Assembly: GCA_023458555.1 (NCBI GenBank) | Contig: JAEWYS010000020.1 | Span: 62,001 to 126,000 of the forward strand | Direction of reading: 5' to 3' | From: Bacteroidota bacterium | Lineage (GTDB): Bacteria; Bacteroidota; Bacteroidia; Cytophagales; Cytophagaceae | DNA length: 64,000 nt | Shown here: positions 1 to 10,090 of the stretch, in pieces | How positions within the stretch are numbered: the stretch's first letter is position 1 | How the letters are laid out: every line of letters begins with the position of its first letter | Notes under the pieces: generated by a model | The model's input: only the letters and a program-made list of their open reading frames with translations | Told to the model about the DNA's origin: nothing | Database searches by the model: none | Position numbers and translations under genes: made by a program

Positions 1-3000
1 ATTCCTTCTACGATAGCGGGAGCATAGGTGGTGTCCTTAAAGCCCCAATACATATAATATGGATAGTTTCTGTCCGGATGTCCGTATGGAGTCCCTTTAT
101 CTGCATTTGCAGTAAGTGTAACCGGAGTGTTTACACATATGGTATCCAGACTTGAAACTACACTCACTACAGGTAACGGATGCACACGCAACAATACAGA
201 ATCCGAAGCAGTACAAGCCGGATACTGGGTATCTCTAACTGTCAGATACAGCCATTCCTCACCTGCTACCTCACCTGCAGCTGTAGCAATACCAGTAACT
301 AGCAAATTGACTGAGTCAGAAGACGGATAGGCCTCCACATCTGTATATATAAGTCCATTCACATCAGTCCATTCAAAAGAATTGGTACCCGTGCTGGAAA
401 AATTATAAGCAAGTAATATTCTTTGCGAATTCAGACAGACATTCAACGTATCCTCATCAATCCGGGCGCTCACTGAAATCAGAGGCAATTCACCTGTATT
501 GACAACTGTTGCACATCGTGTTCCTGGACGGGACATATCTGTAACCGTTACGGCATATATCTTAAAGTTGGCAGGTATGGTTATCGTATCTCCATTACCG
601 GCAAACTCCCAGCGGTTTTCTTCTACAAGAGAAGTCCAGACGAATTCATAGTCATTATGATCCGGATAGGTAATTTCCCCTTCTTCATCAAAAGATGTTC
701 TCATTACAAGAGATTCAAGCCGGATAGGCTCCCCTTCACATATTGCTCCGTCGGGACTCGTAGAAACCGCTACTATCGGCATCGGATTCACTTTCAGCTC
801 AACAGTCTCCTGTGCATCAAACGGACATTCTTTTCCATCTTCATAACGAATAGTTACGATCGCACTGTAAACACCGGAATCTCCCGTTGAGAATGTTGGT
901 CCGACATGGACAGGAGTAGCTCCACCATCCTTATACCAGCTTACAATATATTCCGGAGAATCGGTATAGTTCGTGATAAAGTCTGCATTTGTACCATGGC
1001 ATATTAAAGAAGGGCCGGATACGGAAGGCTGAACAGGCTCAGGCTTCACCTCTATATCAATCTCGGCGGATATATCCGAACGACAACCTGTCGTTTCATG
1101 TTCAATTACTGCTGTATACTTTCCTGTCTCACTAACCTCAAGCTCGGAAGAGGTTTCAGACAGCAATTCACCATCTTTGTACCAGTTAATAAGATGATCG
1201 GTAAAATCGGTAGTAAAATCAATGGATGTTGTTTCTCCAAAACAAATTACAGCCTCTCCGGTCAATAGTCCCGGAGTTTCCGGCTTCGGATTAACAACAA
1301 GTACCACAGACTGCTCATCGCTTCTACATCCGAGCCCGTCTGTAACAATCACCGTATAGGTAAATGAACCATCCGCATCAGGAGTTGCCGAAGGGTTCGA
1401 CACATCTGTTGAGGCAAGCCCATTACCGGTCCATTCAAAAGTGATGTCATCAGACGGTGTTGCCACCGCATTCAGTGTCACCGATTCTTCTTCACATATA
1501 GCATCAACGGGATCAATCTGTACCGTCGGATTAGCATTTACAACAACTGTAACTTCGGCAGTATCACTGGAGCAGCCTGCATCATCCGTCACCACTACCT
1601 TATAAGTTGTCTCGGACTGAGGCTCGGCAATCGGATTTGCAATAGCCGGATCAGACAATGTTGCAGCAGGCGTCCATTCATAAACATATCCTGATTCGCT
1701 GCCGCCTGAAGCCTGGGCATTTAACTCGGTTGAGCTACCAAAGCAAACACCATTTGCATCAGCTGAAACCGGGTTTGCAACAGGCCGCTCTTTGACATTT
1801 ACGGTGACAGCTGCTTCATCACTGGAACATCCATTTGCATCAGTTATAATCACAGAATATGTAGTCGTATCAGCCGGTACATCATCAAAAGATAAATCTC
1901 CGGTACCAACCGATACCGGCGACCATGAATATTCATAAGGGGCCGTTCCTGCAGAAGCAGTAACCGATACAGTAACTGTATCATCAGCACAAAGCTCAGT
2001 CGATGAAGCCACCAGGCTCGCAACCACAGGATTATCATTCATAATAACTGTTACAGCATCGGAAGTATCTTTACACCCCAGTGAGGTTTCAACATACGCT
2101 TTGTAATCTCCTGCCTGCTTCGCATAATATTGAAGCTCTGTAGCTCCGGCAATCTCCACATCATTGAAGAACCACTGAACATCCGTTACCTGCTGTGTAG
2201 TCACAACGATACGAACACTGTCATTCTCACAAAAATCCGGAGCTGCTGCTGCTACAATTGCAATCTTATCCGTGCTGAACACAATCTCAACAGAATCGGA
2301 ACTTGAGCATCCGTTCGCATCGGTCAATATCACTTTGTAAGTACCTGAAACAGTTGCTATATATGTAGATGATGTTTCTGTCGGATCCGACACATCGTCT
2401 ACAAACCATTCTAACGTTCCTGTGCCAGTTGCAACAATCGGAACTTCTGAACCAATACAAGTCTGCATATCTTCTTCAGGAGAAATAGTCAGCGCGGGAC
2501 TCTGATTAACGATCACATCAACCGAAGCTGAAGTAGAATCTGCACAGCCAGTTACTGAATTAGTAACAACAACTGTAAAGCTTCCGGAAGTAGTAACAAC
2601 CAGAGAATCTGCAATGCCTTCCGGAGCAGGGATAACAGCAGCTCCGTTTTTCCATTGATATGTATATGCTCCGTCTTCTACAGCCTTTAATGTAACACTA
2701 TCTACACCTTCGCAAAACTCCAATGGTCCGTCGACAGAAATAGCAGGATCCGGCAAAGCATTAACATTAATAACAACTGCCGTACTGGTGTCGGAGCATC
2801 CCAGAGGACTCGTCACAACTACAGTATATTCGGTTGTATCAGTAGGAGATACCAGTCCTCTTCCACCGGTTGGTACTGGTTGACCGGCCGGCACAGTAGT
2901 CCATTCATATTGATAGGTTCCATCTTCCTCATTGTTAATAGTAACTCCCAGATCTACAGAAGCCCCGAAGCACATATCAGTTCCCGTAAGAGGAAATACC

Positions 3001-5720
3001 GAGAAGTCCGGAGTTTCATTTACAACAAGTGTTCTGGAAACAGACGAGGTAGAGCACTCTCGTATATTAGTATAAACTACTACTGCATATTCGCCAGCTT
3101 CTACAGGAGTATAAACAGACACAGTATCGGCAGGATCTGTTTTCTGATCATTAAAGACAAGTGTCGAGTCCTCACCCACCACCTGATACCACTCAAAAGC
3201 AAGCGGGGTCGGTTCTCCACCGGTCGCTACCGCTGTAAACACAGGAGCATCATCTATATTACATACCTCGTAGGTATCAGCATCCAGTGAAACAGAGGAA
3301 ACTGCGGTACAAACCAGAATACAGGAAGAAAACTCCGATGTATTATAATGTGCAGCCGCTATAGGAGCAGAACGCACATCTGAAGCGGTCGCTGTAAATA
3401 ATTTATAATCGGCAGGTATCGGCTGAGTGAATGACCACATTCCATTGGCATCGGACATAGCAGAGCCTACATAGGTTCTTCCCTGAAGTTTACCATTTCC
3501 GGGAATACACTCTCCATTACAGTCATCAATTCTGAATATCTCGATATACGCATTTGCCGGAGCTTCACCTCTCAGCAGTTCCTCTGTAGAGTTACTGTGT
3601 ATACGCGGAGCAGGATACGCTGCATTTCCGATTCCGTTCAGCTCAATCCCTCTCAAACCATTGCAGTATATTGAATTTCTGGTGATGCTGTTACGATTTG
3701 AGCCTTCATCGAGAATATTAATTCCATTTGCTCCATTATTAGCAATTATGTTGCCCTGACCAGCCAGGGGACCACCTATGATATTATTAAAAGCGCCATT
3801 GGAAATATAAATTCCTTCCCGAACATTTGGTAATGAGTCCTGATTAATATCAGCTCCGATATAGTTACCCCAAATCACATTTTCAAAAGGAGCAGTTGAG
3901 CTATTCCCGGCCTCATAACGGAAGATAATTCCGTTTAAGTTACCGGAAATAATATTGCGGTCAGCCTCAGAGTTTCCGCCAATACGGTTTTTATTTGCTC
4001 CGTGCTGTAAACCGATACCGGCGCCGTCATCGTCACCAGGCCGGGTTCCGTTACCTACCGGTGTCACACCATCAGCGGCTGTTCCTATAAGATTTCCTAC
4101 AATAATATTTGCAACAGGTTGGCCGCTATTAACGCCATTCTGAAAATCAGACTGCAGAAATATACCAAAAGTATTATTTGAGATAACATTGTTGCGGATA
4201 GTATTGTCCCCGGCTCCCAGCAATGAAATACCGTCCTGTCTGTTACCCACCATACTCGATCCGTCAGCACCTATACCTATGTAATTGTTTTCAATCACAG
4301 TACTGCGTACAGAAGCCTTATTCAACTGAATGCCGTGTCCTTTATAGAGATAACTCTCTCCCATAGCTGCTCTTCCGGCATCATCATCAAAACCATTCCC
4401 ACCGATAATATTTCTGTAGGTAGCATCCGGTCCGCCAATTGTATTACCGGTAGACGCATCTTCAAACTTAATACCGGCATACATATTACCAGTTGCATTA
4501 TTTGTTCCGGTTGAATTACCGGCTGCATCCGTACCTACATAATTACCTCTTATAAAAGACGAATTTACACTTTTAAAATAAATACCTGTTTGCAGGGTAC
4601 CATCATATTTATCAGGGCATTGTGCCTCACAAGGGTTCTGAGCACAAGGCTGCCCGCCACCCGTACCGGAAGACCATTGGGCCGCACCACAGTTTCGGCT
4701 GTCAGGAGCACCGCCGTTTCCGGAGATAACATTTCGTTCAGCAGGATTGCTGCCACCAATGATCAGACCTGTACTTTCATCAGCACGGATACCAGCACCG
4801 CCATTGCTGATTATAGTGGTTCCATCAGCTCCAAGCCCAATAATATTGCCGGCAATAAGCGTATTATTACTTTGTATGTTCCAGATTCCGTTTCCTGTCG
4901 TACCACTTATTACGTTGTCTTTTACAGTCACCCTGTTACTTGAACGTATATACACTCCGACTTCTCTCAAGGGGAAACCGGCGCCGTTCGCTACTCTTAC
5001 ATTACCGGAGATATCTGTACCGAGATAATTGTTTTCGATTACTACGGAACTTCCGTTTGCTCCTAATCCATCAATATGTATAGCTCCGACTTCTCCGCCC
5101 GGAGCTGAGGTGTATTGAAGAGTATTTGCTATAACATTACGGTCACAACCCGGACCGCCGATTACAAAGCTGGAGGAGTTGTTACCGGATAAAAAGATCG
5201 CATGCTCACGAATCGCCACCGAGCCTGCACCAGCAGTACCGGTATTATTTAATCCGATCCAGCAGCTCTTTATATTACCTCTTGCATTATTAAAGTTAAA
5301 AGCTCTGCTCCAGTTTTGAATAATAAAGCCCGACACATTCAGATTTATATTGGAACCATTGAAGCAGTTACCTCCTCCGTTTCCTCTTAAAACAATCACC
5401 GGAGCCCCGCAAGCATATCCGGATTGCGTAGTTGCGTCAATCTCAATGAGTGAGCTACTCCAAAAATCCAGGGAGTTGTTTAACGTGATCACATACTTAC
5501 CATCAGCCCCCGGAGCAGAAGAGATATTGAATACAATTCTGTGGGGAGTTGCGGGCGAGCCATTCCCGGGGTTTTGATTATTATTGGCATCCTGCACAGC
5601 CTGACGTAAAGAGCCACTTCCATCATTATTTGTATTTGTGACCACATACTCGTAGGCAAATACATTAACTGAGAGAAGCGCAGAAAAAATCACGGACATG
5701 AGTAAGGCGATTTTTCTCAT
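1..5720 (-). CDS. Giant surface adhesin-like protein, beta-helix plus Ig/PKD-like repeats (3' end outside window)
   Basis: At least 1906 residues are encoded; the frame is open to the window's left edge, so the C-terminus is missing. The ATG at 5720 opens a signal peptide (MRKIALLMSVIFSALLSVNVFA). Residues about 20-690 are parallel beta-helix repeats with recurring motifs such as RNVISGN, GNYIGTD and IGGP. From about residue 800 at least 13 Ig/PKD-like modules follow, each about 80-100 residues, opening with a Cys in a C-x-G-x-x-V-x-L pattern and often holding a later GCSS or GCSD. This architecture is known from SprB-like and other T9SS surface proteins of gliding Bacteroidota, which end in a sorting domain; I expect one beyond the window but cannot see it. 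Likely role: adhesion or surface structure. The substrate is unknown. It is divergent from the ABC operon at 6028 across 307 bases. Confidence 0.85.
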   Translation of the reverse strand, partial: MRKIALLMSVIFSALLSVNVFAYEYVVTNTNNDGSGSLRQAVQDANNNQNPGNGSPATPHRIVFNISSAPGADGKYVITLNNSLDFWSSSLIEIDATTQSGYACGAPVIVLRGNGGGNCFNGSNINLNVSGFIIQNWSRAFNFNNARGNIKSCWIGLNNTGTAGAGSVAIREHAIFLSGNNSSSFVIGGPGCDRNVIANTLQYTSAPGGEVGAIHIDGLGANGSSVVIENNYLGTDISGNVRVANGAGFPLREVGVYIRSSNRVTVKDNVISGTTGNGIWNIQSNNTLIAGNIIGLGADGTTIISNGGAGIRADESTGLIIGGSNPAERNVISGNGGAPDSRNCGAAQWSSGTGGGQPCAQNPCEAQCPDKYDGTLQTGIYFKSVNSSFIRGNYVGTDAAGNSTGTNNATGNMYAGIKFEDASTGNTIGGPDATYRNIIGGNGFDDDAGRAAMGESYLYKGHGIQLNKASVRSTVIENNYIGIGADGSSMVGNRQDGISLLGAGDNTIRNNVISNNTFGIFLQSDFQNGVNSGQPVANIIVGNLIGTAADGVTPVGNGTRPGDDDGAGIGLQHGANKNRIGGNSEADRNIISGNLNGIIFRYEAGNSSTAPFENVIWGNYIGADINQDSLPNVREGIYISNGAFNNIIGGPLAGQGNIIANNGANGINILDEGSNRNSITRNSIYCNGLRGIELNGIGNAAYPAPRIHSNSTEELLRGEAPANAYIEIFRIDDCNGECIPGNGKLQGRTYVGSAMSDANGMWSFTQPIPADYKLFTATASDVRSAPIAAAHYNTSEFSSCILVCTAVSSVSLDADTYEVCNIDDAPVFTAVATGGEPTPLAFEWYQVVGEDSTLVFNDQKTDPADTVSVYTPVEAGEYAVVVYTNIRECSTSSVSRTLVVNETPDFSVFPLTGTDMCFGASVDLGVTINNEEDGTYQYEWTTVPAGQPVPTGGRGLVSPTDTTEYTVVVTSPLGCSDTSTAVVINVNALPDPAISVDGPLEFCEGVDSVTLKAVEDGAYTYQWKNGAAVIPAPEGIADSLVVTTSGSFTVVVTNSVTGCADSTSASVDVIVNQSPALTISPEEDMQTCIGSEVPIVATGTGTLEWFVDDVSDPTETSSTYIATVSGTYKVILTDANGCSSSDSVEIVFSTDKIAIVAAAAPDFCENDSVRIVVTTQQVTDVQWFFNDVEIAGATELQYYAKQAGDYKAYVETSLGCKDTSDAVTVIMNDNPVVASLVASSTELCADDTVTVSVTASAGTAPYEYSWSPVSVGTGDLSFDDVPADTTTYSVIITDANGCSSDEAAVTVNVKERPVANPVSADANGVCFGSSTELNAQASGGSESGYVYEWTPAATLSDPAIANPIAEPQSETTYKVVVTDDAGCSSDTAEVTVVVNANPTVQIDPVDAICEEESVTLNAVATPSDDITFEWTGNGLASTDVSNPSATPDADGSFTYTVIVTDGLGCRSDEQSVVLVVNPKPETPGLLTGEAVICFGETTSIDFTTDFTDHLINWYKDGELLSETSSELEVSETGKYTAVIEHETTGCRSDISAEIDIEVKPEPVQPSVSGPSLICHGTNADFITNYTDSPEYIVSWYKDGGATPVHVGPTFSTGDSGVYSAIVTIRYEDGKECPFDAQETVELKVNPMPIVAVSTSPDGAICEGEPIRLESLVMRTSFDEEGEITYPDHNDYEFVWTSLVEENRWEFAGNGDTITIPANFKIYAVTVTDMSRPGTRCATVVNTGELPLISVSARIDEDTLNVCLNSQRILLAYNFSSTGTNSFEWTDVNGLIYTDVEAYPSSDSVNLLVTGIATAAGEVAGEEWLYLTVRDTQYPACTASDSVLLRVHPLPVVSVVSSLDTICVNTPVTLTANADKGTPYGHPDRNYPYYMYWGFKDTTYAPAIVEG

Positions 5721-6027
5721 AGTAGTAAATAATAGGGTAGTCTGTTTTTTTATTACGTTAACCGATAATTACCAAAAACCAATTAAAATGTTTAAATTTT
5801 AAGTCGGAAAATTACAATTTTTCACCGGAAATTTAAAGATAAAATTCAATAATATCTATCAAATAAGCAAAAACCGGTTAAAAAATCACGTCATTCCGCT
5901 CTTCGGTAATCCTCTTATCTACAGCCAAAACCTGCGAAAAGCAGTGAGTTAGCAGATATGCATAAATATAGTTTAAGGTCTGTTTCGTTATAATAAATTA
6001 CTTTTGTAAAAAAAAAGTAACCGCACA
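5721..6027. other. Divergent intergenic region, AT-rich
   Basis: 307 bases between the start of the giant repeat protein and the ABC transporter operon. It must hold promoters for both directions. On the plus strand an exact TAnnTTTG box lies at 5999-6006; no exact box was found for the minus strand. No convincing small gene is present. Confidence 0.6.
5999..6006 (+). promoter_or_regulatory. Candidate promoter -7 box for the natAB-like operon
   Basis: TACTTTTG matches the Bacteroidota -7 consensus TAnnTTTG exactly and lies 21 bases before the TTG start at 6028. A good TTTG at the usual -33 spacing is not visible (only TCTG at 5979-5982), so support is partial. Confidence 0.45.
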
Positions 6028-6936
6028 TTGAATCTTTTAACAATAAAGAATATCCGAAAACAATACGAAAACACAACCGCACTCTCGGATATATCCTTTT
6101 CAATTCCTAAAGGCTCGATACTGGGACTTCTTGGCCCCAACGGAGCGGGCAAAACAACATTGCTCCGTATCCTGACCGGTATTATAAAGCCGGATTCCGG
6201 TAAGATTTTATTTTACGATGAATCAATAGAAAAGGTTCATTTTGAGAAAATCGGCTATCTCCCCGAGGAACGAGGCTTGTATAGAGATATGAAAGTTGAG
6301 GAACAGCTGATCTTTCTTGGCTCCCTGAAAAATATACCCCGGCATGTGCTAAAAGAGAGGATCCGTTTCTGGCTTGAAAGAACGGGATTAGGCCCGTACA
6401 GAAATTTCAGAATTAATCAGCTATCCAAAGGTATCCAGCAAAAAATTCAACTCATTGCAGCAATTATCCATGATCCGGAAATCGTAATTCTGGATGAGCC
6501 TTTTTCCGGTTTTGATATTTTAAATACTCAACTTGCAAAAGACCTGATTCTGGAACTGCATAAACAGGGCACAACTTTTATATTATCTGCACATCACCTG
6601 CAAAGCATAGACTCATTATGCACCCATATAATACTAATAAACAGTGGAAAAATTGTTTTAAATGACTCCATTCAGTCGATCAAAAAAAATATGTATCGGA
6701 CAGAAACATACAAAATCAGCGGCCACGGAAGTCTGACAAACAAGCCTCAAAGCTTTGAAATAATCAGTGTAAAAAATTACGGAGAACATATTGAGGCTGC
6801 AATCGTATCAAAGAACTCCTCTACCCCTAATCAGATATTGGCTGAACTGGCTGAAACTGTTATGATAACTTCTTTTTTCGAAGATAAGCCCAATATGGAA
6901 GAAATCTTTATTAAATCCATAACCAATACAAAATGA
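6028..6936 (+). CDS. ABC-2 type exporter, ATP-binding protein (NatA/YhaQ type)
   Basis: 302 residues, the nucleotide-binding half of an ABC-2 exporter. Visible motifs: Walker A GPNGAGKT at 36-43, the GYLPEERGLY stretch near 77-86 typical of the NatA/YhaQ group, signature LSKGIQQ at 132-138, Walker B IVILDEP near 152-158, and an H-loop in SAHHL. The last 80 residues fit a DUF4162-like tail. The start is TTG: an in-frame stop lies at 6007 and no ATG lies between it and the Walker A, while the reading from TTG gives a normal ABC N-terminus. Its stop overlaps the permease start by four bases (ATGA), so the two are co-translated and form one transporter. Family members export Na+ or small toxic compounds; the substrate here cannot be told. 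Confidence 0.9.
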   Translation: MNLLTIKNIRKQYENTTALSDISFSIPKGSILGLLGPNGAGKTTLLRILTGIIKPDSGKILFYDESIEKVHFEKIGYLPEERGLYRDMKVEEQLIFLGSLKNIPRHVLKERIRFWLERTGLGPYRNFRINQLSKGIQQKIQLIAAIIHDPEIVILDEPFSGFDILNTQLAKDLILELHKQGTTFILSAHHLQSIDSLCTHIILINSGKIVLNDSIQSIKKNMYRTETYKISGHGSLTNKPQSFEIISVKNYGEHIEAAIVSKNSSTPNQILAELAETVMITSFFEDKPNMEEIFIKSITNTK

Positions 6937-8219
6937 AAGCAGTCTGGCTAATTATTCATCGCGAGTATAATCAGCGTATACGAAAAAAATCCTTCCTTAT
7001 TCTTACTTTACTGGGACCGGTTTTTTTTGCATTACTGCTGATAATTCCTGCCTGGCTTTCATTGCGAAAAATCGATAATCAAAAGATCATTCTGGTTTAT
7101 GATCCTGCACATGTGCTTCCGGAAGATTTCGTAAAGGATGGCATTTTTACGCTCCATAGGTTTCCGGATAATTATTCCGGGGAAGAAGTTTTTACAAGGT
7201 TCTCCAGATCGGACAGCTACACCCTGCTTTACATTCACAATCCTGAAAAGGCGAGTTTGTTTTTTCATCATGATGTTAATCCGGGAACAAAGGCATGGAT
7301 AAGCAATCTGCTCAACCGGATTTACGTCAAACACCTTCTCAATGAGAAACTGGGAGAGGATCAGAGCAGTCAGCTACCTGCTGAAGTCAGTCTGAATGTA
7401 CAATTGATTAATCCCGGTCATAGTGCCATGGATGAAGTCCGGAACGGCTTATCCATGCTTTCCGGGATTATTATTTATTTGTTTATTATTACCTATACGA
7501 TGCAGGTGATGCGAGGTGTGGTTCAGGACAAATCGAATCGTATTACAGAAATTCTGTTAACATCCGTAAAGCCTTTCCAGCTAATGCTTGGAAAAATTAC
7601 AGGTATCGCGCTAATCAGCATCACTCAATTCACTATCTGGTTTACCGCAGCCTTTTTATTGTATCAGTTATTTGATATCCGGTATGGAGAAAGTTTAGAT
7701 CTTTTTGGGAATGAAAAGATAAGTGAAACAATAAGCAATCACTCTATCGATATAAAACAGGCCATGGAATGGAATCAGCTCATCAATACATTTTCAGGGA
7801 TTGATATTCCATTCTTTTTAATCGTTTTTGGCTTTTACTTCACTTTCGGCTATTTATTCTATAGTGCCATATTCGCGGCTATCGGAGCATCTGTTGATTC
7901 TGAAACGGATACACAACCGTTTATATTCCCCCTGACTATACCGATATTGATCAGTTTTGCCTTATATCAGACACTCATTGAACAGCCGGATTCATCTCTG
8001 TCCGTTTTCTTCTCTATTTTTCCCTTTACTGCTCCTGTAGCGGTTATGTTTCTCCTGCCTTATCACCTCCCTTTATGGCAACTTATCTGCAGTATGGTTT
8101 CTCTGACTCTTTCTTTTATGCTAGCTGTATGGTTTGCCGCCAAGATATATAGAACAGGAATTCTCATGTATGGCAAAAAAATCACATTGAAAGAAATGAT
8201 TCGATGGCTAAAAACCTGA
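6933..8219 (+). CDS. ABC-2 type exporter, permease (NatB/YhaP type)
   Basis: 428 residues. Layout: one membrane segment at about residues 19-42, a long extracytoplasmic domain of about 130 residues, then about five membrane segments in the C-terminal half, which is the ABC2_membrane_3/NatB pattern. The conserved N-terminal WLIIHREYNQRIRKKSF stretch and the SNRITEILLTSVKPFQLMLGK stretch after the loop are typical of this family. It partners the ATPase encoded immediately upstream, with which it shares an ATGA overlap. It is convergent with the DUF4230 gene, with 43 bases between. The AT-rich 8224-8242 stretch could fold weakly but is not a clear terminator. Confidence 0.88.
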   Translation: MKAVWLIIHREYNQRIRKKSFLILTLLGPVFFALLLIIPAWLSLRKIDNQKIILVYDPAHVLPEDFVKDGIFTLHRFPDNYSGEEVFTRFSRSDSYTLLYIHNPEKASLFFHHDVNPGTKAWISNLLNRIYVKHLLNEKLGEDQSSQLPAEVSLNVQLINPGHSAMDEVRNGLSMLSGIIIYLFIITYTMQVMRGVVQDKSNRITEILLTSVKPFQLMLGKITGIALISITQFTIWFTAAFLLYQLFDIRYGESLDLFGNEKISETISNHSIDIKQAMEWNQLINTFSGIDIPFFLIVFGFYFTFGYLFYSAIFAAIGASVDSETDTQPFIFPLTIPILISFALYQTLIEQPDSSLSVFFSIFPFTAPVAVMFLLPYHLPLWQLICSMVSLTLSFMLAVWFAAKIYRTGILMYGKKITLKEMIRWLKT

Positions 8220-8262
8220 TCAATAATATTTTTTTAAAAAATTGTCTGCATAAGAAATCATC

Positions 8263-8775
8263 CTATTCTTCTTCAAATCGGAGATAAACTTTTTTCGATG
8301 TAATCGTCTCCAGAATAGGTTTGAGCATAACCTGTGCATTAAATTTTGTTTGTTCCAGTACCCTCATCTCAAGAGCTCCTTCTTCAATCTTTGCCTCTGC
8401 AAGTTTGTAAGCCATGTCGATTATTTCTGCATCTGGTTTCCTGCTCAGATTGGAAATAGTATATACTTTTGATTCTTTATGATTTACTTTGACGTAACAG
8501 ATTTCCGGTTTTGGCAATAAGATCTCTACATGATCCGCTGATATTTTAATATCATTTGTATCAAGTCGCGAAAGGTCCAGACATCCGACCACCTCTCCGC
8601 TCACGATTAAGACGGCTTTAGGATCCAGTGGCCACCATTTGATATACTCGGTATGCTCAATGATATCTTTCAGATAGAAACGCACCAGCTCCAGCCTGCC
8701 CAATGCTTCCATTCGTTCGACGATCATATGATGCGCTGACTCGCCGGATTTATTTGCGCCCTTTTGGGATTCCAA
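8263..8775 (-). CDS. DUF4230 family protein, true N-terminus uncertain
   Basis: 170 residues from the first usable start (TTG at 8775). The sequence matches my memory of DUF4230: RMEALGRLELVRFYLKD, then a hydrophobic strand with GEVVGCLDLSRL and a C-terminal amphipathic helix. Family members are membrane-anchored and of unknown function. Oddity: the frame stays open for a further 105 bases upstream to a stop at 8883 and encodes a fine membrane anchor (KKTILIILPWILLLSVVFF at about 8847-8791) but contains no ATG, GTG or TTG. The codon in the place expected for the start, before AAA AAG at 8850-8848, is ATC. So either ATC or ATT is used, the start was mutated, or there is a base error. From TTG 8775 the protein would lose its anchor. 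Confidence 0.75.
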   Translation of the reverse strand: MESQKGANKSGESAHHMIVERMEALGRLELVRFYLKDIIEHTEYIKWWPLDPKAVLIVSGEVVGCLDLSRLDTNDIKISADHVEILLPKPEICYVKVNHKESKVYTISNLSRKPDAEIIDMAYKLAEAKIEEGALEMRVLEQTKFNAQVMLKPILETITSKKVYLRFEEE

Positions 8776-8949
8776 CCAATTGCCGGTTTGAAAAAAAACA
8801 ACCGACAGAAGTAAGATCCAGGGTAATATTATCAGAATGGTCTTTTTGATAGCAGTCTTACTATTATGTTTGGAACTATTTTACTTTCTTCAAGATGATA
8901 AAAGTTCATAGTAAATCCAATATTTTTTAATATAATGGCTATCAAAAAA

Positions 8950-9276
8950 TCAGACCGCTACCGGCTTGTTTAGTTGTGAAAAAAAACGATCGAAAAAAAT
9001 TCTGGTTAGCTGCAGCTGCTCTCTGTCAATATCATAATATACCCGTGGCCCATTTATCGTACCGGTAATTATTCCAACATCCTTCAGATCTTTCAAATGC
9101 TGCGAAACGGTGGATTGACTAAGAGGCAACTCTTCCACAAGCTTGTTTACTATCATTGGTCCATGTTGCAAAAGCAGTTTCACAATAGCTATCCTTGCAG
9201 GATGAGCAAGTGCTTTGGCATATGCAGCCAGCTTAACTTCGTCACCTTTAAACTCCTGTTTTTTGTTGATTGCCAT
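8950..9276 (-). CDS. ArsR-family winged-helix transcriptional regulator
   Basis: 108 residues. An N-terminal helix is followed by ALAHPARIAIVKLL and the recognition-helix motif LSQSTVSQHLKDLKDVGII at about 51-70, then the wing with GPRVYYDID; this is the ArsR/SmtB fold. No cysteine metal site of the ELCVCDL type is present, so it need not sense metals; many Bacteroidota ArsR proteins of this length control unknown regulons. It lies about 100 bases upstream of the DUF4230 anchor on the same strand, so it could share a transcript with that gene. It is separated from coaE by 216 bases in which I see no gene. Confidence 0.9.
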   Translation of the reverse strand: MAINKKQEFKGDEVKLAAYAKALAHPARIAIVKLLLQHGPMIVNKLVEELPLSQSTVSQHLKDLKDVGIITGTINGPRVYYDIDREQLQLTRIFFDRFFSQLNKPVAV

Positions 9277-9492
9277 ATATATTCCGTTTTGTATATAAAT
9301 CTATGACAGCCGGACAGGAACATCAGATTGCCAGTTATTATTCGGCAATAAATTATGTCTCCGTCTGCTTCTATGTTTCACATAGTATCATAGTATTAAA
9401 TATACGATTTCCACAGAATACTTATTCACAAAGCACTACAAATCACATGTTTTCATAAAAAAATTAAAGAAAAGATATAAAAAATGATACTC

Positions 9493-10086
9493 CTATTCAG
9501 ATTCAATGAATGCAGCATGCAAGTCTAATACCTGAGTAATTAGCATATGCTTTTCGTCATTCCGGATTACATAGTCTGCTTTCAACAACTTTTCTTTTTC
9601 GGGCATCTGACGATCAATAATATCTTTGATCTGCTCAATGCTTCTGAACGGATCTCTGCTTTTTACCCTATCGATTCTCAGAGAATCAGGCGCATACACG
9701 ACTACAACTTTATCAAGAAGACGATACGACCCTGATTCAAACATAAGAGCCGCTTCTTTTACTATGCAGGGAACATCACTGAAACCATTGACCCAGGCTT
9801 CAAAATCTTTACCTACTGCCGGATGTACAAGCCTGTTTAGCTTATCAAGCTTTTCAGGATCTGAAAACAGCGTTGAAAGATATTTTCTATTGACTTCTCC
9901 GTCTCCCGTATAGCTATCACTACCAAAAGTGTCAATAATATCTTCTTTAAGCTTTTTATCCGAACGCATCAATTCTTTTGCCCTCGAATCCGCATCATAT
10001 ACAGGAACTCCAAGTATCGAAAATATTCGGGTTACAATACTCTTTCCAGAGCCAATCCCGCCGGTTATCCCAATTTTTATTGGCAT
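9493..10086 (-). CDS. coaE: Dephospho-CoA kinase
   Basis: 197 residues, the usual length. It phosphorylates the 3'-hydroxyl of dephospho-CoA, the last step of CoA synthesis, in the cytoplasm. P-loop GGIGSGKS at 9-16, then the family stretch VPVYDADSRAKELM and the later HPAVGKDFEAW and VVYAPDSLRIDRVKSRD. Last gene of the nusB operon, four bases after the ybbR-like gene. The type III pantothenate kinase coaX of the same pathway is also in this window at 48895. Confidence 0.95.
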   Translation of the reverse strand: MPIKIGITGGIGSGKSIVTRIFSILGVPVYDADSRAKELMRSDKKLKEDIIDTFGSDSYTGDGEVNRKYLSTLFSDPEKLDKLNRLVHPAVGKDFEAWVNGFSDVPCIVKEAALMFESGSYRLLDKVVVVYAPDSLRIDRVKSRDPFRSIEQIKDIIDRQMPEKEKLLKADYVIRNDEKHMLITQVLDLHAAFIESE

Positions 10087-10090
10087 AAAG

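Noticed and set aside
2880..3290. 136-codon plus-strand ORF inside the giant surface protein gene
   Set aside because: It is antisense to repeats of the real gene and Arg/Lys/Ile-rich without any domain.
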